A DNA stretch of 64,000 bases from Nematopogon swammerdamellus. Lineage: Eukaryota > Arthropoda > Insecta > Lepidoptera > Adelidae. This document shows, piece by piece, positions 20,630-30,070 of this stretch (position 1 is the stretch's first letter; each line of letters begins with the position of its first letter). The notes below the pieces were generated by a model. That model was not told the DNA's origin, made no database searches, and worked only from the letters and a program-made list of their open reading frames with translations. A program made the position numbers and the translations under genes. The DNA is taken from contig OX336340.1 of the NCBI GenBank assembly GCA_946902875.1, positions 20,537,566-20,601,565 of the forward strand, written 5' to 3'.

Positions 20630-20760
20630 CTTTCACAATAGTGGCTGAATCCGCATATTTCAATGTTGAACCTGTCAAGGAGTTCATTGCTGACCACCCA
20701 TTCATATTCTACCTAAAAACAACCAATGTAGATTTGTTCAGTGGAACTTTTGCCAATTAG
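20630..20760 (+). CDS. serpin-1: alternative exon 9, variant e (P1 Glu-Ser)
   Basis: Acceptor TTTTGATTTTGCAG; phase 1, 43 residues. It starts AFTIVAESAYFNVEPVKE, then F-I-A-D-H-P-F-I-F-Y-L, ending DLFSGTFAN and TAG|GTAAAA. Sister of variant d. The rest of the exon is almost unchanged, but the predicted P1 is Glu (GAA) where variant d has Val (GTA). An acidic P1 is unusual for a serpin. It could redirect the inhibitor to a Glu-specific protease or leave it without a normal target. Confidence 0.9.
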
Positions 20761-20890
20761 GTAAAATGCTATGTTTACGTTACATACACATACAAAGTAT
20801 TTGCTAGAATATCAACTAACAATGCGGGAATATTCGGTGCTTATAAATTACTAAACGACTTAATTATTTTGAAACATTTAGGTTTTGCTG

Positions 20891-21022
20891 AATTTACAAT
20901 AGTCGCGCTCCATCTGCAGGTTTTAATTATTAACACCCAACGAGTGCATTGATGACAATCCATTCATATTCTACCTAAAAACAAGAACGCTACATTTGTT
21001 CAGTGGAACTTTTGCAAGTTAG
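20891..21022 (+). pseudogene. decayed exon 9 copy (psi-4)
   Basis: The start aligns as EFTIVALHLQ and the end as ECIDDNPFIFYLKTRTLHLF followed by SGTFAS and TAG|GTCAGA, but the two halves are in different frames. The acceptor AG is changed to TG (TTTTGCTG). The C-terminal half with its stop-donor is still nearly perfect. Counterpart of psi-1 in the other duplication unit. Confidence 0.75.
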
Positions 21023-21371
21023 GTCAGATGTTGTGTTTTCTTAAATCTTAATAACTTTGGTACATGACCTATTACTAACATCATAAAAAATGTTTACATT
21101 ATTTTGTTTTAGGTATGTCATTTTATTAAAATAATACTTACGATACCTTACTAAAAGTGCTGTTTTCCCCGAAGAGATAGACCATAAAGGATAGGGTACG
21201 GACAGATACACACAGTACAGAGACAGACAACTGAGTCTTAGCATAAGGGTTCCTTTGTTCTGTTTTGGTACGGAACCCTAATAATGAGGTTCGATTATGG
21301 CTAGGAAAAAGAGGTGAATGTAAATATTAAATGCCATTTGTGAACTTATTTTTTCTTCTGCAATTTTTGTT

Positions 21372-21536
21372 TTATGGATAGCGCGACATGTGGCATCGTT
21401 TCACCTACAAGTAGGTGTCTAACGATGCTTATTGACATTCTGTGATACACGGCCCTTTTGAAAACCCCCAGGCTGTACTTGGGAGGAAATGATGGACAGG
21501 GAGCACGTTCCACAATTTCCCGTTTCTGTGAAACCT
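21372..21536 (-). mobile_element. element D fragment
   Basis: ATGGATAGCGCGACATGTGG, CCCCCAGGCTGTACTTGGGA and GAACGTGCTCCCTGTCC-like sequence. Inserted in the second duplication unit of the exon 9 array. Confidence 0.6.
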
Positions 21537-21651
21537 AACTCAATTGAGTCATTCTCGAGTTGTGTACATATAGGTAGGTATACATTATTCACACATGAAG
21601 TTGGAACTATCGTCTGAGCTGAAAAGTTATATGAATATTTGGGTATTACAG

Positions 21652-21730
21652 TTTTTGCAGTGGGTATGTTATCGTTGCAAATCGATATCAATCAATATAG
21701 ATGTTTTTTCGAGGAATTTTTACGAATTAG
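21652..21730 (+). pseudogene. shortened exon 9 copy (psi-5)
   Basis: Duplicate of psi-3: about 110 bases upstream are nearly identical, through GGGTATTACAG. Phase-1 reading gives VFAVGMLSLQIDINQ, with a Leu-Ser that would sit at P1-P1'. The segment encoding A-D-H-P-F is then missing, and an extra base shifts the remaining LFRGIFTN-like end out of frame. The element that splits psi-3 is absent here, so that insertion postdates or missed this copy. Confidence 0.65.
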
Positions 21731-21804
21731 TTAATATATTGTTGAAATTAAAATTGTGTATTTAAATTTATTTAACATTGTTTAACAGGCTAACACATTT
21801 TTTT

Positions 21805-22140
21805 TACTATTGAAGGCGCGACATGTGGCGCCGAGCAACACATAGGGTGTCTAACGACGCGTATAGTCGTATGCGGGGATTTCGAATACCATGCCGGCCT
21901 GACAGGTGCCTTTTCAAGGACCCGAGATTGTACTTGGAGGGGTCTGGGGGGGGGGGGGGGGGGGGGGGAGAGATATGGCCAGGGAGGACGTTCCAGAGTT
22001 TACCGGTTCTGTGGAGGAATGATCTGCAGAACCGCATCCGCGGTAAGTCCTGCGTGTAGGGATGCAGTTCCTACCCGGTGCACGTGGTGCGGATGTGGAA
22101 AGGGAACGGCAGGATGGCATTAAGCAGCTCCTCCAAATAC
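21805..22140 (-). mobile_element. element D with a 24-base G run
   Basis: GCGCGACATGTGGCGCCGAG, ATGCCGGCCTGACAGGTGCC, then an uninterrupted G tract at about 21945-21968 where other copies have CTTGGGGGGAAATATA. It continues CCAGAGTTTACCGGTTCTGT. The homopolymer expands an ordinary G-rich site of the element. Confidence 0.7.
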
Positions 22141-22260
22141 TCCCCACTAATAAAACCATACACACGGAAATATTGAGAACTTTATTTAATATTTAACATA
22201 TTTGAAATTAGGACTATGCGCGAAAATATACTAATCATTATTAATATTTTGAATTTGCAG

Positions 22261-22388
22261 TTTTCAATATAGTGGCAATATCTGCGGTGATCGAACGGGA
22301 ACCCAACAAGTTTACTGCCGACCATCCATTTCTATTCTTCTTAAAAACGACGAATTTAAATTTGTTCATGGGAACTTTTGCTAATTAG
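22261..22388 (+). CDS. serpin-1: alternative exon 9, variant f (P1 Ile-Ser)
   Basis: Acceptor TTTTGAATTTGCAG; phase 1, 42 residues. It starts VFNIVAISAVIEREPNK, then F-T-A-D-H-P-F-L-F-F-L, ending NLFMGTFAN and TAG|GTAAAA. Predicted P1-P1' is Ile-Ser, compatible with an elastase-like target. The LFSG strand motif reads LFMG here. Confidence 0.92.
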
Positions 22389-22834
22389 GTAAAATTTAAG
22401 TTATTTATGTATGTAGGTATATATTTACTAACATTTTAATACAATAACGTATCAACCATTTGATAAATAATATATATATTACAATACTTATCATTAATGC
22501 AATTTTCTTCTGAAATAATGGACTTGTTTTTTTTTTCATATTTAATCTACATAGAATGATACTTTAAAAGCGTGAATTTTTTGTGCTGTAATTTATTTTA
22601 TTTATCGAAATTTATCATTATGTTTGAAGGTATTTAAAATATATTTTAAATATAAAATATGTGAGAATTGTTACAAGGATTCAGATGAAAAACTTTACCA
22701 TTAACTATACCGTTTATTGTATTTATTTATGTATGAAGATAAATATCAGATTAAATCACTTCTAAATTGTCGGATAGTATTTGAACGATTGTATTTGCTT
22801 CATTAAAAAAAACTTATTACAAATTTTAAAAAGC

Positions 22835-23290
22835 CCCGACCCTTAAAATTAAAAAATATTTCAGTTTACTTACTTAGTGGTCCCCCGACTCCTTTAAGGA
22901 GTCGGGGGGCCGGTAAGTAGTAATGACCCGCGCAGCTCTGGGTGTATATATTTTATATACTTATCGGTCCCCCGACTCCTTTAAGTAAACGGAAATTATT
23001 TTTGACTTTAGGTCGGGGTATTTTTTAATTTGTAATGTAACTTTTATTTCAAGCTTTGTTTTAAAAAACCGCATGCAAATCGGTCCATCCGTGAGACGTA
23101 TTTATTTATTACTTCATAATTACTTTATTACTTGGTTACTAACATAGCTAAGAACAATCTCGGTTAAACCAGCTTTCTAATAAAAAAAACCGCATTCAAA
23201 TCGGTCTATCCGTTTGGGAGCTACGATGCCACAGACAGACAGACAGACGAAGGCGGTAAACTTATAACACCCCTTCTTTTAAGTCGAGGG
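22835..23290 (+). repeat. GTCGGGG...AACCGCAT repeat with palindromic head
   Basis: The head contains CCCCCGACTCCTTTAAGGAG followed by TCGGGGGG, a near-perfect palindrome. The body AACCGCATGCAAATCGGTCC and AGACAGACAGACGAAGGCGG match the 1030 copy. Between variants f and g. Confidence 0.6.
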
Positions 23291-23348
23291 TTAAAAAGAC
23301 CAATGAAAGGAACGTTCGAGGTTTTTTAAAAAATTGTTGTTTTTACAG

Positions 23349-23461
23349 CCTTCTACATAGCAACGCGCAGACCTCACCATCGCTTCGTAGCGGATCATTC
23401 ATTTGTTTATCACTTGCGAACGAAGAGCATGATTCTATTTACCGGAGTGTTTAACAATTAG
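23349..23461 (+). CDS. serpin-1: alternative exon 9, variant g (P1 Arg-Arg, shortest loop)
   Basis: Acceptor TTGTTTTTACAG; phase 1, 37 residues, the shortest variant. It starts AFYIATRRPHHR, then F-V-A-D-H-S-F-V-Y-H-L, ending LFTGVFNN and TAG|GTACAT. Predicted P1-P1' is Arg-Arg, a trypsin-like (immune clip-protease) preference. The Pro of A-D-H-P-F is Ser, which the serpin signature permits. The P' side is three to six residues shorter than in most sisters. Confidence 0.9.
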
Positions 23462-23554
23462 GTACATTTGGGCTTCTACATTATAATGCACGCCAGACTA
23501 ATATCGTTTCTCCGATACATTCAGTGGTTCACAATTTACCTTCTGTACGATGAC

Positions 23555-23965
23555 CTATCTTTTTATATCCTTTATTTCACATATTGAAAATTTTACATTA
23601 ATTTTATATATATTATACAAAAAAGTAATAAAAATACACAAAATTAATATAAAAATTAAATACGGTAATACCGCCGGCGGCGGGAGACAAGCCTCCAAGC
23701 ACACCGGCGGGTGCAGGCCGTGGCTACGGAGCTCTCCGGGACGACGCGAGGCAAGCTACGAGCGATAGGTGGTGGTACTAGACACGTAGGCCACCACCAC
23801 CCCCATCTCGGAGAGCTCCGTATCCGCCGGACTGCACGGCGACGTCGTCGCGCAGGTCTGTTAAACGTCGTCATCTTCGCGCGCGCGTCGCCTCATGGGT
23901 GCACTACACCACCGGTAGCGGGGGCACTAGACGGGACGCGAGGTCCCGATGGCCCTCGATGATCT
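23555..23965 (-). mobile_element. LINE-like 3' end with GC-rich core (element F), longer copy
   Basis: Second copy of the 1931-2212 element, extended by about 150 bases on its GC-rich side (CGACGTCGTCGCGCAGG...). It lies between alternative exon variants g and h. Confidence 0.55.
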
Positions 23966-23999
23966 TTTTATTATTAATCTTCTCTATAATACAATACAG

Positions 24000-24780
24000 T
24001 TACAGAAATCAACATCAGCAATCATTTCTCAAATAGTGTGTATGTAGTGAACACACACACGGTTTAACAGTATTATAAATTAAAATTACTGTATTTAATT
24101 CTCGCTATTTTTTATTTTAATGAGTATCGTGCAACAAAATAGATCGAACCTATTGAAAAATTTATAAGATTATTATAGTTTATTATTATGTAACAAAGAG
24201 AATTTTTGTTAGATTATATTGAACAAAATATTTGAAGTTTCACTTTCAGTTACCTACTTATAAGTTTTTAGTTAAGTTAGTAAGTTTTTTTTATTCTATA
24301 TCCTTAAACATTAGTAAATGTTTATATTTTTTTGTTTTGTGTTAATGTTTCATGTTTCGTTTTGTCTGTTCTTTATGTATTAATGTATTGTTTCATTGTC
24401 AATTTAAATTCATTCAGCGTTTGTAACTAAAATGAGTACGTTGAATAATTCTTGTAAATTGTATTTTTATTATCCTGTTAATTTAAGTGAGCTAAACTTG
24501 TATGTATGTATAAGTATATATAATTTGTTTCTCGTAAACGGCTCTAACGATGTGGAAGACATTTTGTATTTTAGTAAAAAAAAAATAAGTAAGTTTATTT
24601 AGTCAGGCGTAGACGTCGAGCGAAGCTCGGTCGCCCAGGTACTATACATTTAATTTAAAGAAATTTTTTAGAAGTATATATATATTTGCAATATTTGTTT
24701 GTATTTCAGCAACCTTATTTTGAGTATAAATTGTCATATTACGCAAACATAATGTATACATTATTCGTTAATTTTTTGCA
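24000..24780 (+). other. AT-rich gap between variants g and h
   Basis: No exon seen. Near 24600-24645 the phrase GAGCGAAGCTCGGTCGCCCA recurs inverted at 12008-12045, so it is a dispersed repeat end. Confidence 0.5.
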
Positions 24781-24781
24781 G

Positions 24782-24906
24782 CTTTTCAAATCGTTGCATA
24801 TTCTTCTTTGGTCATCGATGAACCGGTCTTCATAGCAGATCGTCCCTTCCTATTTTTCTTGAAAAAGGAAAATGTGCTCCTTTTTAGTGGAATCTTTGCC
24901 AATTAG
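24782..24906 (+). CDS. serpin-1: alternative exon 9, variant h (P1 Tyr-Ser)
   Basis: Acceptor GTTAATTTTTTGCAG; phase 1, 41 residues. It starts AFQIVAYSSLVIDEPV, then F-I-A-D-R-P-F-L-F-F-L, ending LLFSGIFAN and TAG|GTACTA. Predicted P1-P1' is Tyr-Ser, the expected bait for chymotrypsin-like proteases; Manduca serpin-1 is also known to have Tyr-P1 forms. Confidence 0.93.
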
Positions 24907-25590
24907 GTACTACCATCCTTATATCATTAATTAAACAAAATCATTTCTGTCGGGCTATACTAAGAAAGCAATATTCAATGTGGGGAAAATTACCATCAAC
25001 TCATCTCATCGATTGGATGCATGCGACTGTTAATAGGTACACTGAGAAAAGTTATCATTTTTAAATACTGTGAATTCAGTTAACTTAATCATTACTAACG
25101 TCAAGTTATCGAAATAAATACAAGTTCCCAAATTGTCAATTAAATATATACAAGGAATTAATACTGTTTCTCCTGTCAGCAACAAATTATGCATTCCGCA
25201 ACGTAGAATTGATGGTGACAGTAATCGTGAAGATCGAAGTGTCTCGACCTCACTAATTTTAGTGAGGGTACTACAGCAAATAAGACACATTATTTTATAC
25301 GTTGTGGTATGAGGCGATCACAATATTGTATTACTTACCTTAAATAAATCAATGATTTCCTCATAACTTCTAATTCAAGCATTAAGCGCCAATTTGGGCC
25401 GTTATAGACCATCCGGCGCGCGATAGGTTAAACCAATGTAACGATATTTTATAATGAAGTCAAAATTAAATTTTCTCAGTGTAACTGCTCTCTTTTCTTC
25501 CAGCATTCTCGAGAATCTCTATTTAACTTTCAACGCTTACAAAATGTCTCTGTGTGACCACGTGCTAATTTTCGTGTCGGAACATTTCAG
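24907..25590 (+). other. gap between variants h and i
   Basis: AT-rich intron sequence with no recognised repeat. At 25503-25590 an acceptor-led segment reads AFSRISI then stop; it may be another very decayed exon 9, but the similarity is too weak to call. Confidence 0.4.
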
Positions 25591-25714
25591 CTATTTCGAT
25601 CGGAACCCGCTCATCCTTCGAGCAAGATTTTATATTTAGTGCAGACCACCCATTTCTTGCTTTCATTTACCTTGGAGACGCCGCGCTCTTTTACGCAATC
25701 TATTTGGGATAGTT
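25591..25714 (+). CDS. serpin-1: alternative exon 9, variant i (P1 Arg-Ser)
   Basis: Acceptor GTCGGAACATTTCAG; phase 1, 40 residues. It starts AISIGTRSSFEQDFI, then F-S-A-D-H-P-F-L-A-F-I, ending ALFYAIYLG and TAG at 25710-25712. Predicted P1-P1' is Arg-Ser. The last strand departs from the usual LFSGxFAN. The donor GTAAGA starts two bases after the stop. A second acceptor-like TTTTCTTCCAG lies at 25502, but phase-1 reading from it hits a stop after seven codons. Confidence 0.85.
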
Positions 25715-26249
25715 GTAAGAATATTATTTTATTAGTTTATATTCACTCACACATCGTGCGGTGTGCATATTGGGAAATAACACAGATTTGGCAAAAAATA
25801 TAGTTCTTGTAATTTTTTTATAATCACTGCACCCCCAACGGTTTCGGTCTGTTTATTTTATGTATTTGTTTTTGTACAAAGAACTGGCACGGCTGGTGTA
25901 CCCAAAATAATCTCGAATGATCAGACAACTCACGATGCCAGCTATTAAGCGAGCGAAAGTGCGGGATGTTCGCTGCACCAAGAAGTGGTCCCACGAAGCC
26001 AGGCTCCTATTAAAAGTTCACATCGACCCGACAATCTTAAACAGCCTATATTTTCCATTGAAAGCCTCCAAACGAACACAGCATTAAGACCGACGTGTAG
26101 CCTTGTTCCTGTGATAACTGGATGCCGCGTCGGTGCTTCCATGAACTAGCCGAAAATCCTATTCAGATCCATCGTACCCGTACTAATCCAGACGTGCTAG
26201 AGAGGAAGATAGTTGTGAAATTGACATGATTCCTGTAATATACTTGCAG

Positions 26250-26378
26250 CGATGAGAGTGTCGCGGTCTATGCCTTCAGTTCCACAAACACAGCAATGGT
26301 TCATTGCCGATCGACCTTTTCTTGCTATCATTCAAAGAGATTTTACACTGTTCAGTGTACTCTTCCATGGATAATTTG
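26250..26378 (+). CDS. serpin-1: alternative exon 9, variant j (Arg-Ser near P2-P1)
   Basis: Acceptor AATATACTTGCAG; phase 1, 41 residues. It starts AMRVSRSMPSVPQTQQ, then W-F-I-A-D-R-P-F-L-A-I-I, ending LFSVLFHG and TAA (26372-26374). Counting gives Ser at P1 with Arg at P2; a one-residue register shift would give Arg-Ser as the scissile bond. The donor is TTTG|GTAAAA, four bases after the stop. Confidence 0.87.
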
Positions 26379-26859
26379 GTAAAATGAACAGGGGCTACGC
26401 TTCAGTGTGTTCGTGTTTTGATTTTGCCCCAAAAATATTGCTTTAGTTTTTTATTTTTATTTTAAAATACTAGTACATTATTCGATCATTCAAATGCATT
26501 GGAATAAGAGCTTTCGAATATTATATTTTCTTATTAAATAACGTAACCTACACTCATACACATTTCATCTCTGGTGATGGTCGGTTTTAGCGGATTGATA
26601 GAGGTTTTCTAAACTATCTATTCGAAAATATAAATGTTTGCTTAACTGTACTTTTTAACCCCAGTTCATTTGAAATATCATTCATTATCATATACATACC
26701 TACTTTAACAAAACTATTTAATATATAAACACTTTAAAAAAACGTGTATTTAAACTTATTTAGACATAGATTATGGACTAGAGTCCATACTTAATAAAAT
26801 AATAAAAACATTATTACTCTATAAATAAAAAACTAAATTATTATATGATTTGATTTTGA

Positions 26860-27424
26860 TGACATTGTGTAAGCGTACATTACTAGCATACATTTTATTT
26901 AGGTATGCACAAACTTCATGCTATGTACATTGTAAAAAAATTTAGAAGGTTTGCATAGTCTTCGCTTTAGTAGCTGTAGTCCTAAAATTGTCTGAGCAGA
27001 ATCTACATAGTAGATATACTTTTTTCACATTTGGATCAAAGTGGTCATCGTTAAAGTTGTAAGTGAAAATTGTATTGTATATATTGATTGCAATCAAATA
27101 GAATATGGGCAAAAGGTAACACTTAATGCCTCTAGGCATTTTCTAACAGGATACCTTTTGGGGTATGATAACTGCTAGGTGAAGAATTATTTTTTGTGTG
27201 AAGGTGATTGTGTTGCCCAGTCGTGTTTGAGAATAGTTACTAGTAAATTTAACCAAGAAGTATTACCAGGATTCAGTTGTACTAAGAAAAATTGGTAGAA
27301 TTAGATAATGAATTAAAACTTGCGGCGCGCAATAGGCGCGCAATAAGTGGCACGCGCGTGCCATCTGGGAGCCAACGGTCTTCGAAGAAAAGTGGCACGC
27401 GCGTGCCATCTGAGAGTCCAAGGG
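26860..27424 (-). mobile_element. possible piggyBac-like fragment
   Basis: The right edge, read on the minus strand, is GTAACCCTTGGACTCTCAG, followed by two copies of GATGGCACGCGCGTGCCAC, an imperfect direct repeat containing a palindrome. This resembles piggyBac-type ends (TTAA-CCC...) with subterminal repeats. A minus-strand frame at 26942-27139 has a short Cys-containing C-terminus (CRFCSDNFRTT). No transposase core seen. Confidence 0.4.
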
Positions 27425-27701
27425 TTACATCTTGCTTGTAAAAATTTGGTTTCTTCCGCATAATATTTCACATTATTGTTTGTTTTATTAACTTAAACTT
27501 TCACTAGAAACGTTAAAAAATTCGAGGTTGTTCCTTTAGGTATTGTTGTTTAAGTATTGGTTACTTTCAGGAACAAATAAATAGACGCGGGGTTATGGTA
27601 TGAAATTGTATGAACAACGTGTAACCAACTATTCTATACTCCGTCGGCTTTGCATGTAACCGGTATGAATTACATGTGTCAGAATTGTTGAATTATCTTG
27701 T

Positions 27702-28079
27702 ACTAGCTCTTGCCCGCAGCTTAGCTCGCGTGAAATTCGTATTTAAAAATAAAAAAGTAAGTCAGCCCGCTACTGTACCTCTATAATGGCGCGCGGAACA
27801 ATTCGGTTTGTATGAGAGCCATATCTTAGCGTAACCGGAAGTGAATTTTATTTAGCCTATCCAATGCTCCGTATAGTTAAATGTGCTTGTGGTAAGTTTC
27901 ATCGAATTTGGATGATCGGTTTTACGAGTTATGAAGGAAAATACATACAGAAAAGATTTCTAAAAATCGTCAATTTAGTTTTAGTATCATACATAGAGTC
28001 TACAAACTCAGTATCTCATTAAACAAAGTAACTTACTCCATGACCATCCCTTACAGATTTATTATTAGTATTGATAGGT
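27702..28079 (-). mobile_element. non-autonomous Helitron (Lep1-like), inverted copy
   Basis: Starts ACTAGCTCTTGCCCGCAGC, which is the reverse complement of the CTAGT end with its GC hairpin. The rest matches 80-474 in reverse (ACTCTATGTATGATACTAAA equivalents, CTGTAAGG near the far end). It separates alternative exon variants j and k. Confidence 0.75.
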
Positions 28080-28386
28080 TCGCATTTTGTTCACGCGGTT
28101 CGCGATGATGATGAGACCGTGCCTTTATTTATTTTCTTCTCTAAGGTTGAATTTATTATGATTTAATACGGACTTTGGATTTAATGTGAAATAATTATAC
28201 TTATTTGAACAATTTGCTTCTATCAAATGCCCAACCTCGTCCTCCCACATCTTCGATTATTATAGGCGTAGATTAAATATTTTGTTCTAAATACTTTACA
28301 AAATGAATAATAAATAAAAAATTTGCATTCTTTAACAAATAATTATTAACTTTATAAATTTATTAATGCATTACTTTTCCATTCAG

Positions 28387-28520
28387 TCGCCATTACAATG
28401 TCGCGGTCACTGTCCGGTAGAGTAATCAAGAGGTACTTCAAAGCTGATAGACCGTTCTACTTCGCCGTCAGGGTCGCCGACACAGACATTTTCACGGGTG
28501 CCTTCTATGGGCCGCCTTAA
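28387..28520 (+). CDS. serpin-1: alternative exon 9, variant k (P1 Arg-Ser), last of the array
   Basis: Acceptor TTTTCCATTCAG; phase 1, 44 residues, the longest variant. It starts VAITMSRSLSGRVIKR, then Y-F-K-A-D-R-P-F-Y-F-A-V, ending IFTGAFYGPP and TAA. Predicted P1-P1' is Arg-Ser. It lies about 2 kb beyond variant j, behind a Helitron end (27702-28079). The likely donor is AAAAA|GTAGGT just after the stop; the stop itself is not part of the donor. Confidence 0.88.
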
Positions 28521-28788
28521 AAAGTAGGTTTTAATACTAAATGGGCACCATCGGCATCCATGCATGAACAATTAGCATTTTTTTCCTAACTGCTATTCTC
28601 ATGTCAAACAGTCGAATGCTCAGTCTAGGGCATACCTAATAATGCTTTTTAGCCGTGCTTTTAAACGCGTGTTGGTTGTGGTCCACCTGCTAAGTCCGCC
28701 TGGGTGGACCACGGGCATTTTTTCTTGCCTGTGGTCCAACCTCTACGATAGGTAGCATGAAGTTATAAGAATGAGAACCGTTCACATT

Positions 28789-28936
28789 CATTTTTTTTTT
28801 TATGGAAACTGACCCGATTGGCTACATCACCTACAACGTCCGTGATGTCAGCCCATAACACCGGGTGAACTAGGTGCCATGTCAGTGCTTCCCCCTTTGA
28901 TCGTGCCGGCTACACTGAACTGGTCGGAAATAATAC
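28789..28936 (-). mobile_element. SINE-A, truncated 3' part
   Basis: Poly-T, GGAAACTGACCCGATTGGCT, GTCAGCCCATAACACCGGGT and CTACACTGAACTGG. It lies between the last coding exon and exon 10. Confidence 0.8.
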
Positions 28937-28971
28937 CAAAATAATAATGCAATTATTGTAATTATGAATTT

Positions 28972-29240
28972 TTTTTATTGCTTTCGAACTGGGTGGCTCT
29001 CCCCGAGGTCGAAGCCTCAGGCGCAGTCAATTTCACCGTCGAGTAGTTGCCAGTCCGGCTTGGAGGTGGACTAATATTTCGCTGGGGTAAAGATCCGTGG
29101 ATTGTAGGAGTGGGGAAGGAACGGGCTCCCTGGGAGCCCGTTCCACACCTTTGCAGTGCGGTATAAGAACGATTTAGAGAATCGTGCAGTTCGAAGAACT
29201 CTTCTGTCGACTACAAAGGGGTGTTCCGCGATAATTCTTT
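28972..29240 (-). mobile_element. LINE 3' end (element E)
   Basis: The reverse of the element at 62041-62500: GGTCGAAGCCTCAGGCGCAG, CCGGCTTGGAGGTGGACTAA, GTTCCACACCTTTGCAGTGC and TCGTGCAGTTCGAAGAACTC. The minus strand encodes a RT-family C-terminus with T-A-K-V-W-N. Confidence 0.65.
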
Positions 29241-29439
29241 TGGATATTTCATAAATAATAATTACCTGGAGATCTCGAAAAGGCGTGTTAATAAATTAGA
29301 CGACGACCTCTTTGTCCGCATGTGGTTTCGCGAGGAGTGGTCATATTGGCTGTGGCTGATCTTTTTTTGAACTTTTGAACACAGCCACCTGTTTCGGTTG
29401 TCCTTAAAAAACGTTCTAATAAAAAGTATTCAATGTTTA

Positions 29440-29504
29440 AAATATAGGTCAGTCGTTTGATAGCGATCGGTCTTTGGATTTATTGGGCAATTTCGAAAAA
29501 TAGG
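29440..29504 (+). pseudogene. possible relic of an exon 9 end
   Basis: A short frame reads F-D-S-D-R-S-L-D-L-L-G-N-F-E-K and a TAG followed directly by GTATTA. This resembles F-x-A-D-R-P-F ... LFSGxFxN-TAG|GTA with the middle deleted. There is no clear acceptor or loop-coding part upstream. The match is short and could be chance. Confidence 0.25.
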
Positions 29505-30070
29505 TATTAATATTATAATTTAAAATTATAAATTGCGATAAGTATTAATAAGTGTATTAGTAGAGATACGATTGACAAAATGACAACATCTTGTAGCTCT
29601 ATCGCTTTTCGCCTCTCGTTCTGTTCAAGTTATAAGTTTAACAAAATGTTATAAAATCTGTTTCTTCCTTTACACTTAATTATAAATATTTTTTATGAAT
29701 TTCTATATCATTTACACACGAAAAGTATATACGTATATTGTTCTATATACAGAATTTCAGAAAACTAACATGCCTGCACGGTTCTGCTTGCTTTTATGTT
29801 ATGTGGTAATTGGGTAATTTTTATAAGACACATTTATCAAATGCCTTCCCATTTTGAAATACAAATTTGCAAAATATCCCAAAATATAACATAAAAATAA
29901 AACTATTGTGAATTTTATTAATTTTACTAAAATATTAGTTTTACTAATCAATCACACCATTTGTTTTAAATATCGTATATACCAACTATGCCTACGAAGA
30001 CTAATTTAAAAACCTTATGGGAAGGTATCTGAAATCAATTTGTATTTTAATTTAAAATTTATGTTTACAG

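Larger units (their letters stand above)
19320..21730 (+). repeat. tandem duplication of an exon-9 segment (units about 19320-20233 and 20548-21660)
   Basis: Unit 1 begins AGGCCATTCACGAAGC at about 19316 and unit 2 begins with the same motif at about 20548. Both run on through a functional exon (d/e), a decayed copy (psi-1/psi-4), a GGAAAAAGAGG landmark, and the stretch ending CAGTTTTTGCAG (psi-3/psi-5). Each unit later took different insertions: the GC-rich element in unit 1, and a LINE 3' end in unit 2 at about 21372-21536. Confidence 0.8.
26379..28386 (+). other. gap between variants j and k
   Basis: Holds a piggyBac-like fragment (about 26860-27424) and the inverted Helitron (27702-28079). 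The rest is AT-rich; no extra exon 9 seen. Confidence 0.55.
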
